From Pterobdella sp. o SKG-2022 (Eukaryota; Annelida; Clitellata; Hirudinida; Piscicolidae): a stretch of 64,000 nucleotides of DNA. Below are positions 40,701 to 52,731 of this stretch, piece by piece; positions within the stretch are counted from its first letter, which is position 1, and every line of letters begins with the position of its first letter. The stretch is taken from assembly GCA_964035795.1 (NCBI GenBank), contig OZ038320.1, positions 17,874,589 through 17,938,588 of the forward strand. The letters are read 5' to 3'. The notes under the pieces were generated by a model. That model was not told the DNA's origin, ran no database searches, and worked only from the letters and a program-made list of their open reading frames with translations. A program made the translations under genes and the position numbers.

Positions 40701-41709
40701 TATATACTTAATATATCCTTTTTGATAACTTAAGGATAATTTTCTTAAAGCATTACTCCCACTATTGCTTTGTTGAAATTGTACGCATGACTTGAATTTC
40801 TTTCTTCCCTGAAGACTTCAAATTGATAATGACATTATTACACACCTACTTAAGGGATTGAGACTTTAGATGCGTTGACTGTCCACGCCAAAATGAGGTT
40901 TTATCTATTTTCTTTTAATTGATGTTTTTTAATTGTCAATCATAATTAATGTTATAAAAAACAGATTTTGATTCACTCAGTTTTTTTGTTTTTAGTTAGG
41001 GAAAGTTATAATATTAACACCAAACATCAAATTTATTGGCATTTTAAAACAAAAATATATTATCTGAAACACTCACAAAACAACATACAATCTCGACCCA
41101 AAAACCCCAAAACACTTCCCACAGTCTCATTCACAGCATCTCAGCCCGCTTCACCAAGTTTGCCAGCAACGACCAAAACAACAAGTTGATGCTGTCACCA
41201 GCCCTTGTAGAGACGTATGGAAGACTGCTAATCTATGCAGAGATCGAATCACTAGGAATCAAATCCTTCATTGGTACCATATCACATGTTTTGTTATTTA
41301 TTGGGTGTATATTCACGTATACTGAAAGGTTTAGTGCATTATTGTTATTGTTTATTCAACTTCATAATCAATATATGCAGGCCAGTTGCTGCCCACAGTG
41401 TTCAAAGAGAAGTGTTGGAGGCTGTTGTTGACGTTGTTGGAGTTGTATCGGTACAGACTCAACTATATTCTCCCTCACTTCAGAACTCAAGTGCTTATTA
41501 CCGATTGATTGATTGACTATGAATTAAATTCATCATTGCTTGCTTTCACCCTAGTCTTGCTGTAACAAAATTCTCATGTTTTGAAGTTATTATCAACTTG
41601 GCATATGACTGCTTAGATGCAGGTTAATATAATGATACCATCGACAGCTTCTGTGCCAATTACAGTCCATCAACCTGGTTCCTCACAACAACTATCAGTT
41701 GCATTTGTG
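34789..41709 (+). CDS. MED23: MED23 exons 1-20 (N-terminal half)
   Basis: Coding exons: 34789-34857, 34917-35084, 35184-35308, 35639-35747, 36134-36185, 36665-36792, 36901-36970, 37076-37188, 37404-37499, 37696-37834, 38299-38369, 39003-39089, 39421-39495, 39729-39856, 40037-40119, 40371-40496, 40855-40897, 41125-41273, 41381-41490, 41648-41709. Least certain boundaries: the 3' end of exon 6 (TGG|GTAGGT preferred), the 3' end of exon 7 (TTAT|GTCTGT chosen because it restores the phase to RNSLYPVV), and the 5' end of exon 5. Competing acceptors at 40967-40971 and 41617-41623 were rejected because they break the frame or the match to MED23. Confidence 0.88.
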
Positions 41710-44700
41710 GTAGGGGTTTTAGATTTTATTATAATTCTTTCATTAAGGATTTGATATTTTTTAAAAGTATAATTATTAAAGTTTAATAGAAATTCGAACT
41801 AAAAATTATATTTAATTTCAATTGATTAAATATTAAAAATATAAAAATCACCTATAGTCATTGAGTAATTTATATATTCATATCTCCGGTTTGAAAAAAT
41901 CATGAAACATACAGCATAGAAAACACAGCCCTCCACCTGATCGACGGCTTCTCCAATGCCGATTATCAGCCCCAATTCACTAGGTGCGTTTTTATTCTTT
42001 CAAATTCAATTCAAGTCTGTTGAATTCTGAATTATTTGCTATTTAATAAATTCAAGTGTATGGTACGTGAGTAGTATTTGCTCTATTAATCTCATTATTA
42101 AATTAAGGATATTGAACGAGCCAAAGTCTCTCAACTTCTTATCTGCCGATTCCGAGGAATACAACAAAGTGTTTGTGCTTGCTCTTGCTAGAAGCATTCA
42201 CATCACAGGTTTTAATGCTTCATTAATGTCGTTATCATTGTTGTTGGCACCGTTCATTATATGAAACTTTCGTTGCATTAATGCCTGTAGCTCAGAAATC
42301 GTTCAATTTCAACAACGAGTTGTATTATTATGAAAGGTTCAGATTTGCTGTCGAGTCCATGGCCTCGAGATATATTGATGTCGATACAGAAGTTAACACC
42401 CCTCATTTGGCCTCAACACACACTCAACAACTTCCCTCACCCATTCAACGAGTTTTACTCCGCCAATTCAGTCACCAGAGATGACAAGGTTTCTCGCCTT
42501 CTCATAATCATCCTATATATCTTTTCAAATCATCTTTCTTACATAAAGGACTTACCTCCAGATAAATATATTTTTAGAAAATAAAATTAAAATTTTTATG
42601 CAGTTTGACATACTATGAATTATTTTAGTTTTTGTTTTGCCATTTTATTTTTATTTTTCATACTAATAAAAGTATTCACAAAAATTCATTTTTTTTTTTC
42701 GAATAAATATTTTCATCTTTCCACATCCTTTATAAATTTATAAAAAAAAGCTTGATAATTATGTTTTATATAAATAATGCCTCCACTAGACCACGCTGAA
42801 ACGAAACGTCGACAACGAGTATCGCAAATGGAAAAGTATGGCAGGCGAAAACGACCTGATACAACATTTCTCGTCACAACACTCTCTACCACTCTTCATG
42901 TGTGTTCTTTGGAAGTGTCTCATAGAAGATAATCGACTAACTCCCATAGCTTATAAAGTATTGGATAGATTGGGAGCTAAGGTGTTATGCAGTCAACTAC
43001 GTAGCTTAGCTGATTATGTGGTGGATGAGGTGGGGGTTGTGGGTGTTAACAGTGTGGTTAATAAGTATATTGATTGTCTCAACGACCTCATATGGAAGTG
43101 GAATGTTGTTTCCATCGATAGATTTGTTCTTGCCATGTGTCTCAGAGCTTTTGAAGGCAACGATATTAAGGTGAGCTTCACTATCTTGAAATAGTCCATG
43201 TTTTCGCTCAAAATTTATACGGATTGTTTAATTTTTATAATATATAATCAACTGTTGAAGCTTGCTCTGCAAAAAATGATTTTTTAGTAAGCTAATTTAG
43301 TTCAGTTTTCTGTTCCAATGCAACAGAATTTTTATTTAAAAAAATATAAGCATACCATTTTATTAATTCTTCAATCCCATGTTATTTCTAAAGCTTTTTA
43401 CCTTATTGTATCAACTCAGTATGTTTTGCCATTTTGTTGTTTCGTATAATTTTCTATCATGTAACACAAATACAACGATGGCATTAACCCATACTAAAGG
43501 TGAGTCTGTTCGTGGTGCAAGTGCTACTGTTGAGACCCTCAGAGTTCAGGAGCAGACTGAGTGATTTTGTCTCTAACTGCTCACCTGAGCATTGGAAGAT
43601 GGATGATTATTACCACAAACATATGGCTTTCCATAACAAGGTAGGGTTGTTATTTCGTGTAGTTTTGTGAATTTCAATTTTAGATTTTGCTTGTTTTTTG
43701 AATCCTTATATTTTATTTAAATGGATCTAGTTTCCAGAGCTGATGTATTTCGAGCAATCTCCAGAACTCTCACAACAACACCAGTTACTGCCTGTGTACT
43801 TCAGTAATGTGTGTCTGAGGTCTATGGTAGTTTCATTCATTCATATAAGTTTTTCTTGTGCTTGTAAATGCCATTCATGTGATGAAATTCCTTCTTTTGA
43901 TTGAATCACATCCACACATCTTTTGATACAGGTTTATCCCAGTGTTGGACCTGTTGATATATCGCTTGTTGGAAGTTCCCATGGCCATCAAATCACTCGA
44001 TAACATCCTTGAACATCTGGGCATTTTGTATAAGTTCCACTGTGAGTTTTTAGTTTTTTTATCAACAAGTTAAAAGACCATCCCAATGAGTGACAAGGTG
44101 GCTAGAAAAGTTTTTTTTCCATGAATATATTTTTTAGTTTAATTTTCCAAAGTAATTTTTTTTAGAATACTTGAAACATTTTTTTCATAAATTTTCAAAA
44201 ATGCTCATAAAAAATCAATGCAAAACTTCTATGAAGAAGATTGAATGTATATATCTGTTCACACAGCACGACCTATAAACTTCCTATACAATACTCTGCA
44301 TTACTATGAGAAACTTTTGCGGGGAAAGGTGTGGGTAAAAAAGAGGCTAGTGCAAGTTATTAATGGTTAGATGCTTTGATCTCTGTAAAAAAAACGAGAA
44401 TTTTGTGTTATCAATATCTATTACTCACATTCCATTAGAAGTTTGCCCAATAAAATATATTCAATATTTCTTCATTGAAGTCTGTGCTCATTAAATAATG
44501 TCAATGATTGAGCAGTTAACCATTTTAAACTCTTCATTGGTATTAATTTCCAATTGTTCACAAACAGTAAATTTATTTGAATCTGTCAACTTCCTTAAAC
44601 CCAACTGTACTTCCAGACTCACAAAAAGACTTGAAGCCAAAGAACTGGATAATATCAGAAGATTACACAAAATATATAGAGTCATCATCATCATCACCAC

Positions 44701-47700
44701 CGTCATCAGAATCCAGCAGTGATAATAATGAGGCCACTTGGCTTCCTGAAATTGATTATTATATGAGGATGATTGAGAGATTGGCTAATGGTTAGTGGTA
44801 GGATGTTGTTTGTAATAATTAAGAGTAGGATAATGTTTGTAATGGTTAATGATAGGGTATTACTTTCTACGAATTATTTTGCTTACACAATCTAGTAATA
44901 ATTAACTTGTTTTTAGTTTTTTTTTAAAACAATGATTCGTTTGATTGATTGTTTTAAACACTTTTTTCATTTTGATTCTTCTTGCTAGCTTCATATCATT
45001 GTTAAACATGGCGGGTATTTAGTGCAAATGTATATTTCAAACTTTTCATATATTTCATAATGAAAACCTTTTTTTAAAATTATTATGCAAGTTAATAAGA
45101 TTGTTCCATTAAATACTCATTGAAACAGCGATTAATGGAAAGCTTACATACGCATCAACTGTGGATTGGAGGTTTAATGAATGCACCAATCTACCAAGGT
45201 ATTTGATAAAGTTGTATAATTATTAGATACATAATTAAGCTAATGATGCTTTTACTTATCAAAAATGAGAATGGTAATAAGTGCATTTTCTCAAGCCATG
45301 TACAAACTTTCACAAGATAAAAAAGCATTAAAACTAGGTAACAACTGCAGCCACGTCTTAACGACAACCTGCGTGGAGTTGATGGCACTACCTGTGACGT
45401 GCAATGTCGTCGGATCTGCCCTCTACGATGTCGTCCTCAATAAGTTAATATCTGCCTGATTTCTAAGGCTTGAATTTATTGGGTAGTTGTGTAATTAAGT
45501 GAATATATAAATAAATCAGATAGATTTATTTAATAAAAATATTGTTGCTTACTTTCAATTATTTATTTAAAAAAAACACACCACGTTTCAGTTCGTACAG
45601 GATAGCACGTAAGGATTATGGAGCATGGGTCAATGCTGTCGGTCTCATTTCCGTCTCTATGCCTGTATGTTATTATTGCTGCTTGGCTCTACACTTTTAA
45701 AAACATAAGCATCGTTTGATTAAGATCTTATTTTAATACTTCTTAAGTTAAATGGTATCACAATTGTATGATATTCAGTATTATCTGCCTTAATATCCAC
45801 AGCTGCCATGCTGGGCCGTACTAAATGATCTTATATTTGACTGTGTGACAAAGGATCTTTCTAGATACACCAACAATATCGAAGTTTGTGTGAATGTTTA
45901 CATGTTTGTGCGTTTGTGTTCGAATGTATGTATATGAAAGTCGAGCAATTAATCTTTTAGATAACTTATGAAAGGGAAATTTTTTTCTTATAAAATAATA
46001 CTTCTTATAAGCTTTAAAAATGAATTTTTTCATGAGACTAACATCAAAATAAATTTTATTTCTCAAATTCTTTCAACTTCTTTCAAAACAAAAATTTCTT
46101 GTCACAATAAACCGCGCATATTTTTTATGGCCGGAAATTATATTTTTAAGTTGAAAGCAATTTAAAAAAAAATAATATTAATCGTTTCACTGGTTTAATA
46201 ACTTCAAGGCATCAATTAGGTATTAGATCAATTAAGAACATAACATAATCAGAGGCATGCCTTCTCAAGCACAAAGAATGGCGGTTTGGAGATTATGAGC
46301 ACACCAATTTTTTTCTCTTTAAAACCGTTTTGGTTAGATAGCTTCTGGCATTTTCAATTCTAGTCTCTCGAATGGCCATTTAAGAACACTGGTTATTTTT
46401 TGCACAAACCATGATGATGCTTGTTTGGAGTTACGAATGTTGCATTATATTTTTAAAACTTGAACGTGCTGCTATGAAATGAATTTATAAATGGTATCAG
46501 ATCATTTTATAATATTTTTAGATATTTTTTTGCGTTTTGATGTTTTTTCAGAATTGCTAAGTCGGTCCGTCCTTCCCCACTAATGTCGTCCTAATCATTA
46601 GGGGTCCTCCTCCATCTTGTTAAAAATATACAAATGGTTTAGGCCTGACATTCATTTGGTATATCAAAAAAAAAACTTTTCAAGGCCCATTCGGAACTAC
46701 AAAACAAAGTTTGTTCAACCAACTTAACTCTTGTTTTTTGTGTGGTCACGTATTGCAAGTTTTTAGAATCTTCGCTCTACAAAATGTGCATCCAATTTGA
46801 GCGAGTTTTTGATTGTTGTTGACAAACTTCCTGATAGAAGCGGCTCTAACCATTTTGTGAACATTTTGGTCAATTTTTATTTTTTTCCGCTTGATTTTAT
46901 CAACTTTTCGTGTTAAGAATCTTAAAAAATACTTCATTGCCGATTTGGAAAGTTTTATAGGTTTTGTAATCTTTTTATTGTTATGGCTTTTTGTACCCCC
47001 ATGTTCCATCACGTAGGTTAGGAGCGTGCCCTATCTTTATCATCAGGTTGTTAGTGTTGATTCTGAAATTTTTTTGCTTATAAAGAACTTGTCGAGGAAC
47101 CTAGTTTGATTAGAGCAGACTGATAAAAAAGTCAGTGTGGGGTTTTACAAAAAATTATTTTAGCAAGATGAAGTTTGTAAACCCCAAAGGAGTACTGGAG
47201 GACAGGAAAGGGTCGTTTAGATTTGTACCCTAAAAAGGTAGCAGCTTCACTAGCTAGCAGGTTTTAATACTAGGGCGCTAAGTAATTGCATTTTTATTTC
47301 ATGCCCAAGACAGGTGTCTTTCAACGTCATACCCAGGACCATTACTTAAACTTCTTTTTACACACTAAAAATTCAACCTTTTGTTCGACTATTGTTTTGA
47401 TTTATTTATAATTTTTCAATAAAACTCTGCAACTAATTGTTACTGACAAGAATCACTTCAGAAAAAATCTCACTAATTTAATTTCATCGTTTAAATAAAA
47501 GATGCACGAAATGTTTTGAGCAGATTTTTCACTGGCAACTTATGATTAACTCCAAAAATGCTGAAGTTAAAGTTATCATTTTGTTCATTTTCCAAAATGG
47601 TTTCAATAAGACTATTCAATAATAATAGTACGTTCTTGGTGAAAAGTAATTTCAAAAATTGAAGGTGCGCCACTTTTATGGCCAGTACTATATTTATATC

Positions 47701-50045
47701 TTCAACCCACAGAAAGGCAAGTACTTCATGTATGACGAGGATAGGTACAAGATCTTCCAAAACCCGTTTGAGCTCTTCAACTTCGATGCTGTGTTTCCTG
47801 TTGTTGTTTTTTGTTTTTTTTATTTTATTCAATATCAAAAATTAAACTTAATGAGACTCATTATTATTATTGTATAAAAATTGATATATATATAAGTGGC
47901 TGTATGTGTCAAGAATTATATAAAATTATTGGCTTATTATCCACTCAAAAAACATATTTTTTGTTCATGGTTAGCTTTTAAATAGCTAAATTAAAAAAAA
48001 CATGAAATTAATTATCATAAATTTTTTTCTATTAACTTTCATGTTATAAAAAATAAAAAGCAGCACATTAAATACAAAGGTGTATGCAGAGAAGGAGGCA
48101 TCAGTTTTGTTGAGTTTGTGTCATTCAGTTTGGTGCCATTCGAAGATGGGTCAGCTTATCTACATGTTCAAGTTGGTTATTATTAATGTTCATTTGCAGT
48201 TATTATCATAAGTTTTCTATTACTGACTATCTAAAGCAAAGATGGATAATTTTTGTTTATTTTTTTCAATATAGTTATCATGGCCAACCCCCATCAATGT
48301 TTACAGTTTCATTAAAGAGAAGGTGAAGAACATAATAGAAGGAGAAGTGCAGTTCTTGTTCATATGTCACCTCGTAGGTCCCTTCTTCCAGAGGTTCCAC
48401 ACAGAGCGTACCAGGTGCATGATGGAGGTGAGTTTTTATCATTTGAAGCTTTATATTGAGAACTAATATCAGTGGAGTTATTCCGGTCTTTGGCAGTCGT
48501 TCTGTTTGTTGTTTTTAGTATTATGCCTCTATAAAAAAACAAGCTTGGTGGCGAAATAATGTTTAGTTGTCTATTTAAGAATAAAAAATGTCAGTTTTTC
48601 ATGCTATTCCAACAAAATACAAAGCTTGTTTTTAAAAAAGTTATCAAGTGTAATGAGGTAATGATGTAAAAAGTTAAGATGAAATACTTTTAAAAAATTT
48701 TACGTCGATTTATGGAAGAACTTTAGTAAATTTATTGAACAAAAAATACAGCTTCAATTTTCGATAAGTTTAGCCTTAACAATAGTGAAAAAAGTTATTT
48801 AGTCTTTAGTAAATTTAAGATGCCTCTAAACAGTTAAGATGAATATTATTTTTTATAAATATTATAAGTATTATTACCACAGTTGACGATAGAGATGTAC
48901 TCAATGTTGGAACGAGTGGACAAGACCTCACGAGAACTCCTCTATATCGACACCATATGTGACTTTTTGTTAGTCGTTTGCAACATTTTCTAGTCATCCA
49001 TATGTTATATATATTCGTGATATTGATAGTTAATCAGGGAAATGTATTGTAGCGTGGGCGACGGAGTAATAGAGGTGGTGAAAGTTGATCCATTGTGATA
49101 TAGGATAAAAGGGCTGTAACATGTATTCAGTGTAAATATCTTTAAAAGTGGATGCATGTGCGGTTATGCTAAAGTCAACAGACCCTTTTAGAGTTTTTAT
49201 GAACTTTATAATTAAAAATTTTATTTTTATTAGAGGATTGATTAAACGAGTTGAAAAGTGGATAAATATAGTTAACTGGATGTCAACCTAAAATGAAGGA
49301 ATTTTTTACTTGAAAGTCATTTAACGATATGTCTTGTGCGTTAAGAAGGATAAAATGTGTTTGAGATCCGTCATGATATGTTTTGAGAAAAGGAGAAAGA
49401 TGGATTCTTCAAAAGATGTGTTGTGTTATTTATGACTAATGGAATAAGTACAGAAGACTTGAGTTTTTAAGTATAGTGTGAGACTATGGGTAGATTGAAA
49501 ATAGCTAGTGATGAATGCGTGTGAAGCTCTAGTTTGGATATAAAGGTAATAAAGGAAAGAGAATGGCAAAGAAACTTTAGCAAAATATATTTAAGAGCCG
49601 CTTTTGTAGGGTTGGTTTTTGATGATGTTTATGATCTGATGAAGTGGTGTGATTGTGAAAAAAGTAGGTAGCTAATTTTGTCTTTTGTACTTAAGTTTTT
49701 TCGTACATGAATAATGTAAATTATGTTTACTACTTAAACATAAAAATTTAACTTTAACGCATTATCAAAATCTTAAGGTACCATATAAAGTACATGTTTG
49801 TGGGAGATGGAGTGAAAGCAGAGGTGGAGAAAATAATCAAAACATTAAGACCAGAGTTGCAGAGAAAATTGCAGTATATCTCTTACCACAGTAAAGATGA
49901 AACTCAACAACAAAACTTACAACAACGTCAACAACAATTGATTACACAACAAATGTTGAAACAACAACAACAATCTCGTATGAACAGTCTTTTTTCTAAT
50001 TTGTCTTCTAATTTTTTGTCCAACAACAGTGCTCAGAACTCTTAG
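34789..50045 (+). CDS. MED23: Mediator complex subunit 23 (complete, 38 coding exons)
   Basis: MED23 is a large helical-repeat subunit of the Mediator tail, in the nucleus, linking activators to RNA polymerase II. I assembled 38 coding exons totalling 4,290 nt, an exact 1,429 codons plus stop, compared with about 1,370 residues in vertebrates. Phase agrees at every junction. Diagnostic segments are collinear with the known protein: REACFLPAYFAVNEI, GRDHLMWVLLQFISGSI, LDALTVHAKMSLIHSI, ALVETYGRLLIYAEIESLGI, NTLHYYEKLLRG, DWRFNECTNLP, TTCVELMALPV, ICHLVGPFFQRFHTERTRC and YHIKYMFVGDGVKAEVEKII. The start at 34789 is the first ATG giving the MED23-like N-terminus (DKLKEYFNDFL spliced to LSQIKKY). 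Oddities: a Ser/acidic insert in exon 29, a Gln-rich C-terminal tail, and about nine residues apparently missing between exons 4 and 5. Most introns are short (60-1,000 bp). Confidence 0.95.
37519..37590. mobile_element. Possible pogo/Tigger-type terminal repeat remnant in a MED23 intron
   Basis: The sequence ACAGTAGACCCTCAAAAATC, followed by CAGACAGAG, resembles the CAGT-starting terminal inverted repeats of pogo/Tigger DNA transposons (CAGT...CC...AATCC). No partner end or transposase is visible in this 196-bp intron, so at most it is a solo end. Confidence 0.3.
41915..50045 (+). CDS. MED23: MED23 exons 21-38 (C-terminal half)
   Basis: Coding exons: 41915-41983, 42108-42208, 42337-42488, 42790-43170, 43500-43640, 43731-43819, 43932-44041, 44267-44365, 44617-44790, 45129-45198, 45351-45443, 45592-45664, 45803-45883, 47713-47799, 48080-48171, 48307-48427, 48883-48968, 49778-50045 (TAG stop). 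Exon 24 (381 nt, TLKRNVDNEYRKWKSMAGEN onward) is the longest uninterrupted match. The exon 34 donor (CCT|GTTGTT at 47799) is weak but keeps both phase and length relative to known MED23. Exon 29 contains a Ser-rich insert encoded by a TCA/TCC-type repeat. Confidence 0.88.
46240..47340. mobile_element. Unclassified insertion-like sequence in the MED23 intron 45884-47712
   Basis: This intron (1.8 kb) is the longest in MED23. Its middle has mixed base composition, a hairpin-forming stretch (CCCCACTAATG / CATTAGGGG near 46578-46603) and an 88-codon minus-strand ORF (47012-46746). The ORF is Lys-rich and ends in a Cys-containing stretch (QIGCTFCRAKILKTC). It looks foreign to the intron, but no transposase or RT motif is recognisable. 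Confidence 0.35.
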
Positions 50046-50980
50046 TTATATTGGCTTTTTATCATTCTTATATGATCCTTTTGATTCTGTTTTTATAATC
50101 AAACTTTTTTGTTATTATCCGATATTCAAATCAGGAAAGATATTTTGTTATTGACCCATTACTTTCCGAACGTCTATTAAGTGTAACATTTTCAAAATAC
50201 GATAGCGTTGTTTGTATTGGTCGAATCTTTTTGAAAATTTAAACATACATTTTCCAAACATCACTATTATTTTAAAGTTTTAACCATATTGTTCAAAATT
50301 TCAGCTCAAAGTGCATATTTGAAATTAACTACTATATTTCGCTTAAACTCAAATTTTAAAAAATTTTAAATGTCAAAAAATTCCATATTTAATATAATTA
50401 TTGTTTCAACACATTAATATATTTTTAAAAAATATAATAGAAAACGATCTATTTAGAGTTCATATTTATCCAATATATAATATTTTTGTAATAAACCTAT
50501 GTAAACTATATCTAAAGTTTTCTATTAATTTTAAAAAAATTCAAAATTTTATTTATAAGGAAATAGGGTTCACAATTTTTTAAACTCATTTTCACAATTA
50601 AATTCTTAGTAATTAAATGTTTATTTTCTGTGGACATTAAAGAAATTTTGTCACTTGTATTATGTTATTTTTCATTTAAAATCTTAAAAGTTCATGTTTT
50701 CATAATGTGATGGTAACGGTTTAGATCCATGGAATCTGCACTGATTTTTAAATTGATGGGAATTTAAGTTTAGATTAGTTATTTTTATCTAAAGAATTGC
50801 CTTCATTTAACAACCATTCATTGTGAATATTTTACTTGTCATGAAATGAAGATACCAAGCAATTTTTCGATTTTTTATTATATCAGCTCGAAGTGGTTTG
50901 TCAAGCGTAAAAAAAATTGGTTTTTGCTCACTAATTTTAAGCACTGAACTTTTTTTCTCCGTGGTAAGTCGCTATATAGG
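50046..50980. other. MED23 3' flank
   Basis: A+T-rich sequence after the MED23 stop at 50043-50045. No canonical AATAAA lies immediately downstream, and an ATTAAA occurs near 50637. Nothing else is recognised before the MITE-like repeat. Confidence 0.5.
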
Positions 50981-50981
50981 T

Positions 50982-51398
50982 TAAAGAAGTTCCAAGCGGC
51001 AATGCACTTGCTTATCTGTCTTAAGGAGTGAGCAGATTGGACCAATCATAGGCTTTGTCAGTTAAAAAATGTTATTTTTTTTCTTAAAATTATTCATGTA
51101 TCAGAATGTTTAAATATTTACGGATTGTACAAAAAGCTTTTTTAGTTGAAAAATGTTAGTTTTTTTCATAAAACTTCTTTAATGTATCAGAATGTTCTTA
51201 ATTATATTGTTCTTCGAAATGAAATAGATATTTTATTTCCAAATAACAAAAAAAATAGTTTGATTCAGATACGAATGTTATAAAAATGATTATTTCAGTA
51301 CTTTCACATTTCTTTTGCATTCTTTGATTGGTTCATTAACTATAGGCTCGCGCCTAAAGCTATTCAATGATTTAAGTGTGAGGGCGAAATGCCTGTGT
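50982..51398 (+). mobile_element. MITE-like repeat, copy 1
   Basis: Runs from aaagaagttccaagcggc to gaaatgcctgtgtag. It contains ATTGGACCAATCATAGGCTT near its start and an inverted counterpart (GATTGGTTCATTAACTATAGG) near its end, plus internal blocks (ATGTATCAGAATGTT, twice; TTACGGATT). The same blocks recur in the same order at 57951-58300 and 61371-61650. No coding capacity is seen, so it is a non-autonomous element. Confidence 0.8.
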
Positions 51399-51414
51399 AG
51401 TGATCAAGTCAGTT

Positions 51415-52049
51415 ATGTCAAGAAATAGCGTTTCAAGTATGCTCTCCATCCTTAAACAACCAAATAAAACCTCCCAAAAAAAAATAGTTACCTTCTTCGA
51501 AAAACCCCCTCAAATAAGACGCATCACCCGCCTACCCACAGTAATAGACCTCGATTTTTATCTTCCCGAGAAAAAACTAAACTCCGACATCCCTCTTCCA
51601 AAAATTTTCCTTCTTAAAAAAGAAAACACAGCCATAAAAGAAAGTGCTTTGCCAAGAAAAAACGCAGTCAGTGGTTTGTTTGGTTTGTCATGTGACGAAT
51701 GCTTTGAAACCTGGGAATACGACAACCTCAAGAAAAACCTGGAAAAGCTTCTTCGTGCGAGCAAGAAAAGTGAGAAGTCCAACAGTGCGAAAGTGGAAGG
51801 AAGACACAACATTTATGTCAGAAGTGTCAATAAATATTTGGATCAAGCTCACATCAGAAACATGGCTGTCAGCGCCAGGTTGAAGTCGATATAGAAAGAG
51901 GAAGACAGGCTCTCATGGAGGCATTAGTCAAAGCACTCACCCATTCTCTATTCAAACCGGTCTTCAGCACGGAGGAGAAAAGAGAAGGGCCAGAACTGCC
52001 TGAAGTTTTAAAATTGGTATTTATTCAATTAATGGAAGATGGAGAATAA
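51415..52049 (+). pseudogene. Intronless ORF with SILK and RVxF PP1-docking motifs, one frameshift
   Basis: From the ATG at 51415 a 159-codon reading frame runs to a TAG at 51892. The coding signal continues in a second frame from 51879 (VEVDIERGRQALMEALVKAL... VFIQLMEDGE) to a TAA at 52047, so one base appears lost near 51877. Codon usage is much richer in G and C than the surroundings. Near the N-terminus, SILK and then KKIVTF occur 12 residues apart. This order matches the SILK plus RVxF pair used by regulators of protein phosphatase 1. A possible polyadenylation signal (AATAAA) overlaps the stop. There are no introns, unlike neighbouring genes, which suggests a retrocopy, or an intact gene with a sequencing error. 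The family is not recognised. The first in-frame codon abuts the MITE-like copy. Confidence 0.6.
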
Positions 52050-52518
52050 AAAGATAGAATTAATAAAACCATATTTTTTAATTGTTTATTCAGTTGATTG
52101 TGAATTTTTTAAAATAAACGTTTTTATTTGAAATCAAATGTTAATATGCCTACACATAGCACAAAGATGGTTTCAATTGTAATTAATTTTAAGTGTTTGC
52201 AAGAAAAAAATAAAATTTTAGCAACCAATTAGAAGACAGAAAAATAGTAACCTTCGTTTCGTTACTCTCTCGCGAAACAGACATACTTTTTCTTGATATA
52301 ACTGACGACCACTACTAAGATAATCGCAAAATTATTTTTTCGAATTCGTAAACAATAGGATATCATACGGTTAGAGTTGTCATAACGTCTTTTTTTCTGC
52401 ACAGCGTTTAATTTTATAACTGTTGATATTTATTTATAATTAAAATAATAATATTTTTCAAAACTTATATAATTGATATTTAATGTTAATATAATTTTGA
52501 ATAATAATATAAAATTTT

Positions 52519-52731
52519 AAACCTTTCTCTTCAATTATATAAGCCGTTGTAAAATTGAGCAATGCGCACAATTCTGAAATATTTATTTATACAAACCTCT
52601 TCATGATATTATAAAAAATGACTTTCTATAAGAATATAATTGCTTATATAAACATTTAAAATTTTGATCTAGTCTACCAGTCTGCTTCTGGGCCCACTTG
52701 GAATGCCAACAACCAAACATTTCATTCATAT
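52519..52731 (+). repeat. Left ~212-bp direct repeat flanking the LINE
   Basis: Begins aaacctttctcttcaatt and ends caaacatttcattcatat. It matches 55757-55968 end to end at roughly nine positions in ten by eye, in direct orientation. The LINE's A-rich 3' tail joins its right edge. Confidence 0.9.

Noticed and set aside
40968..41060. A reading ILIHSV after an acag site that looks like MED23 LIHSI
   Set aside because: The phase is wrong after exon 17 and gives an immediate stop. The true match (SLIHSISARF, exon 18) starts at 41125 in the correct phase.
41615..41647. Alternative acceptors for MED23 exon 20 at 41617 or 41623
   Set aside because: The frame they give does not match MED23 and cannot join exon 21. 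The acceptor at 41647 gives LLCQLQ...NNYQLHLC, which joins in phase to IENTALHLI.
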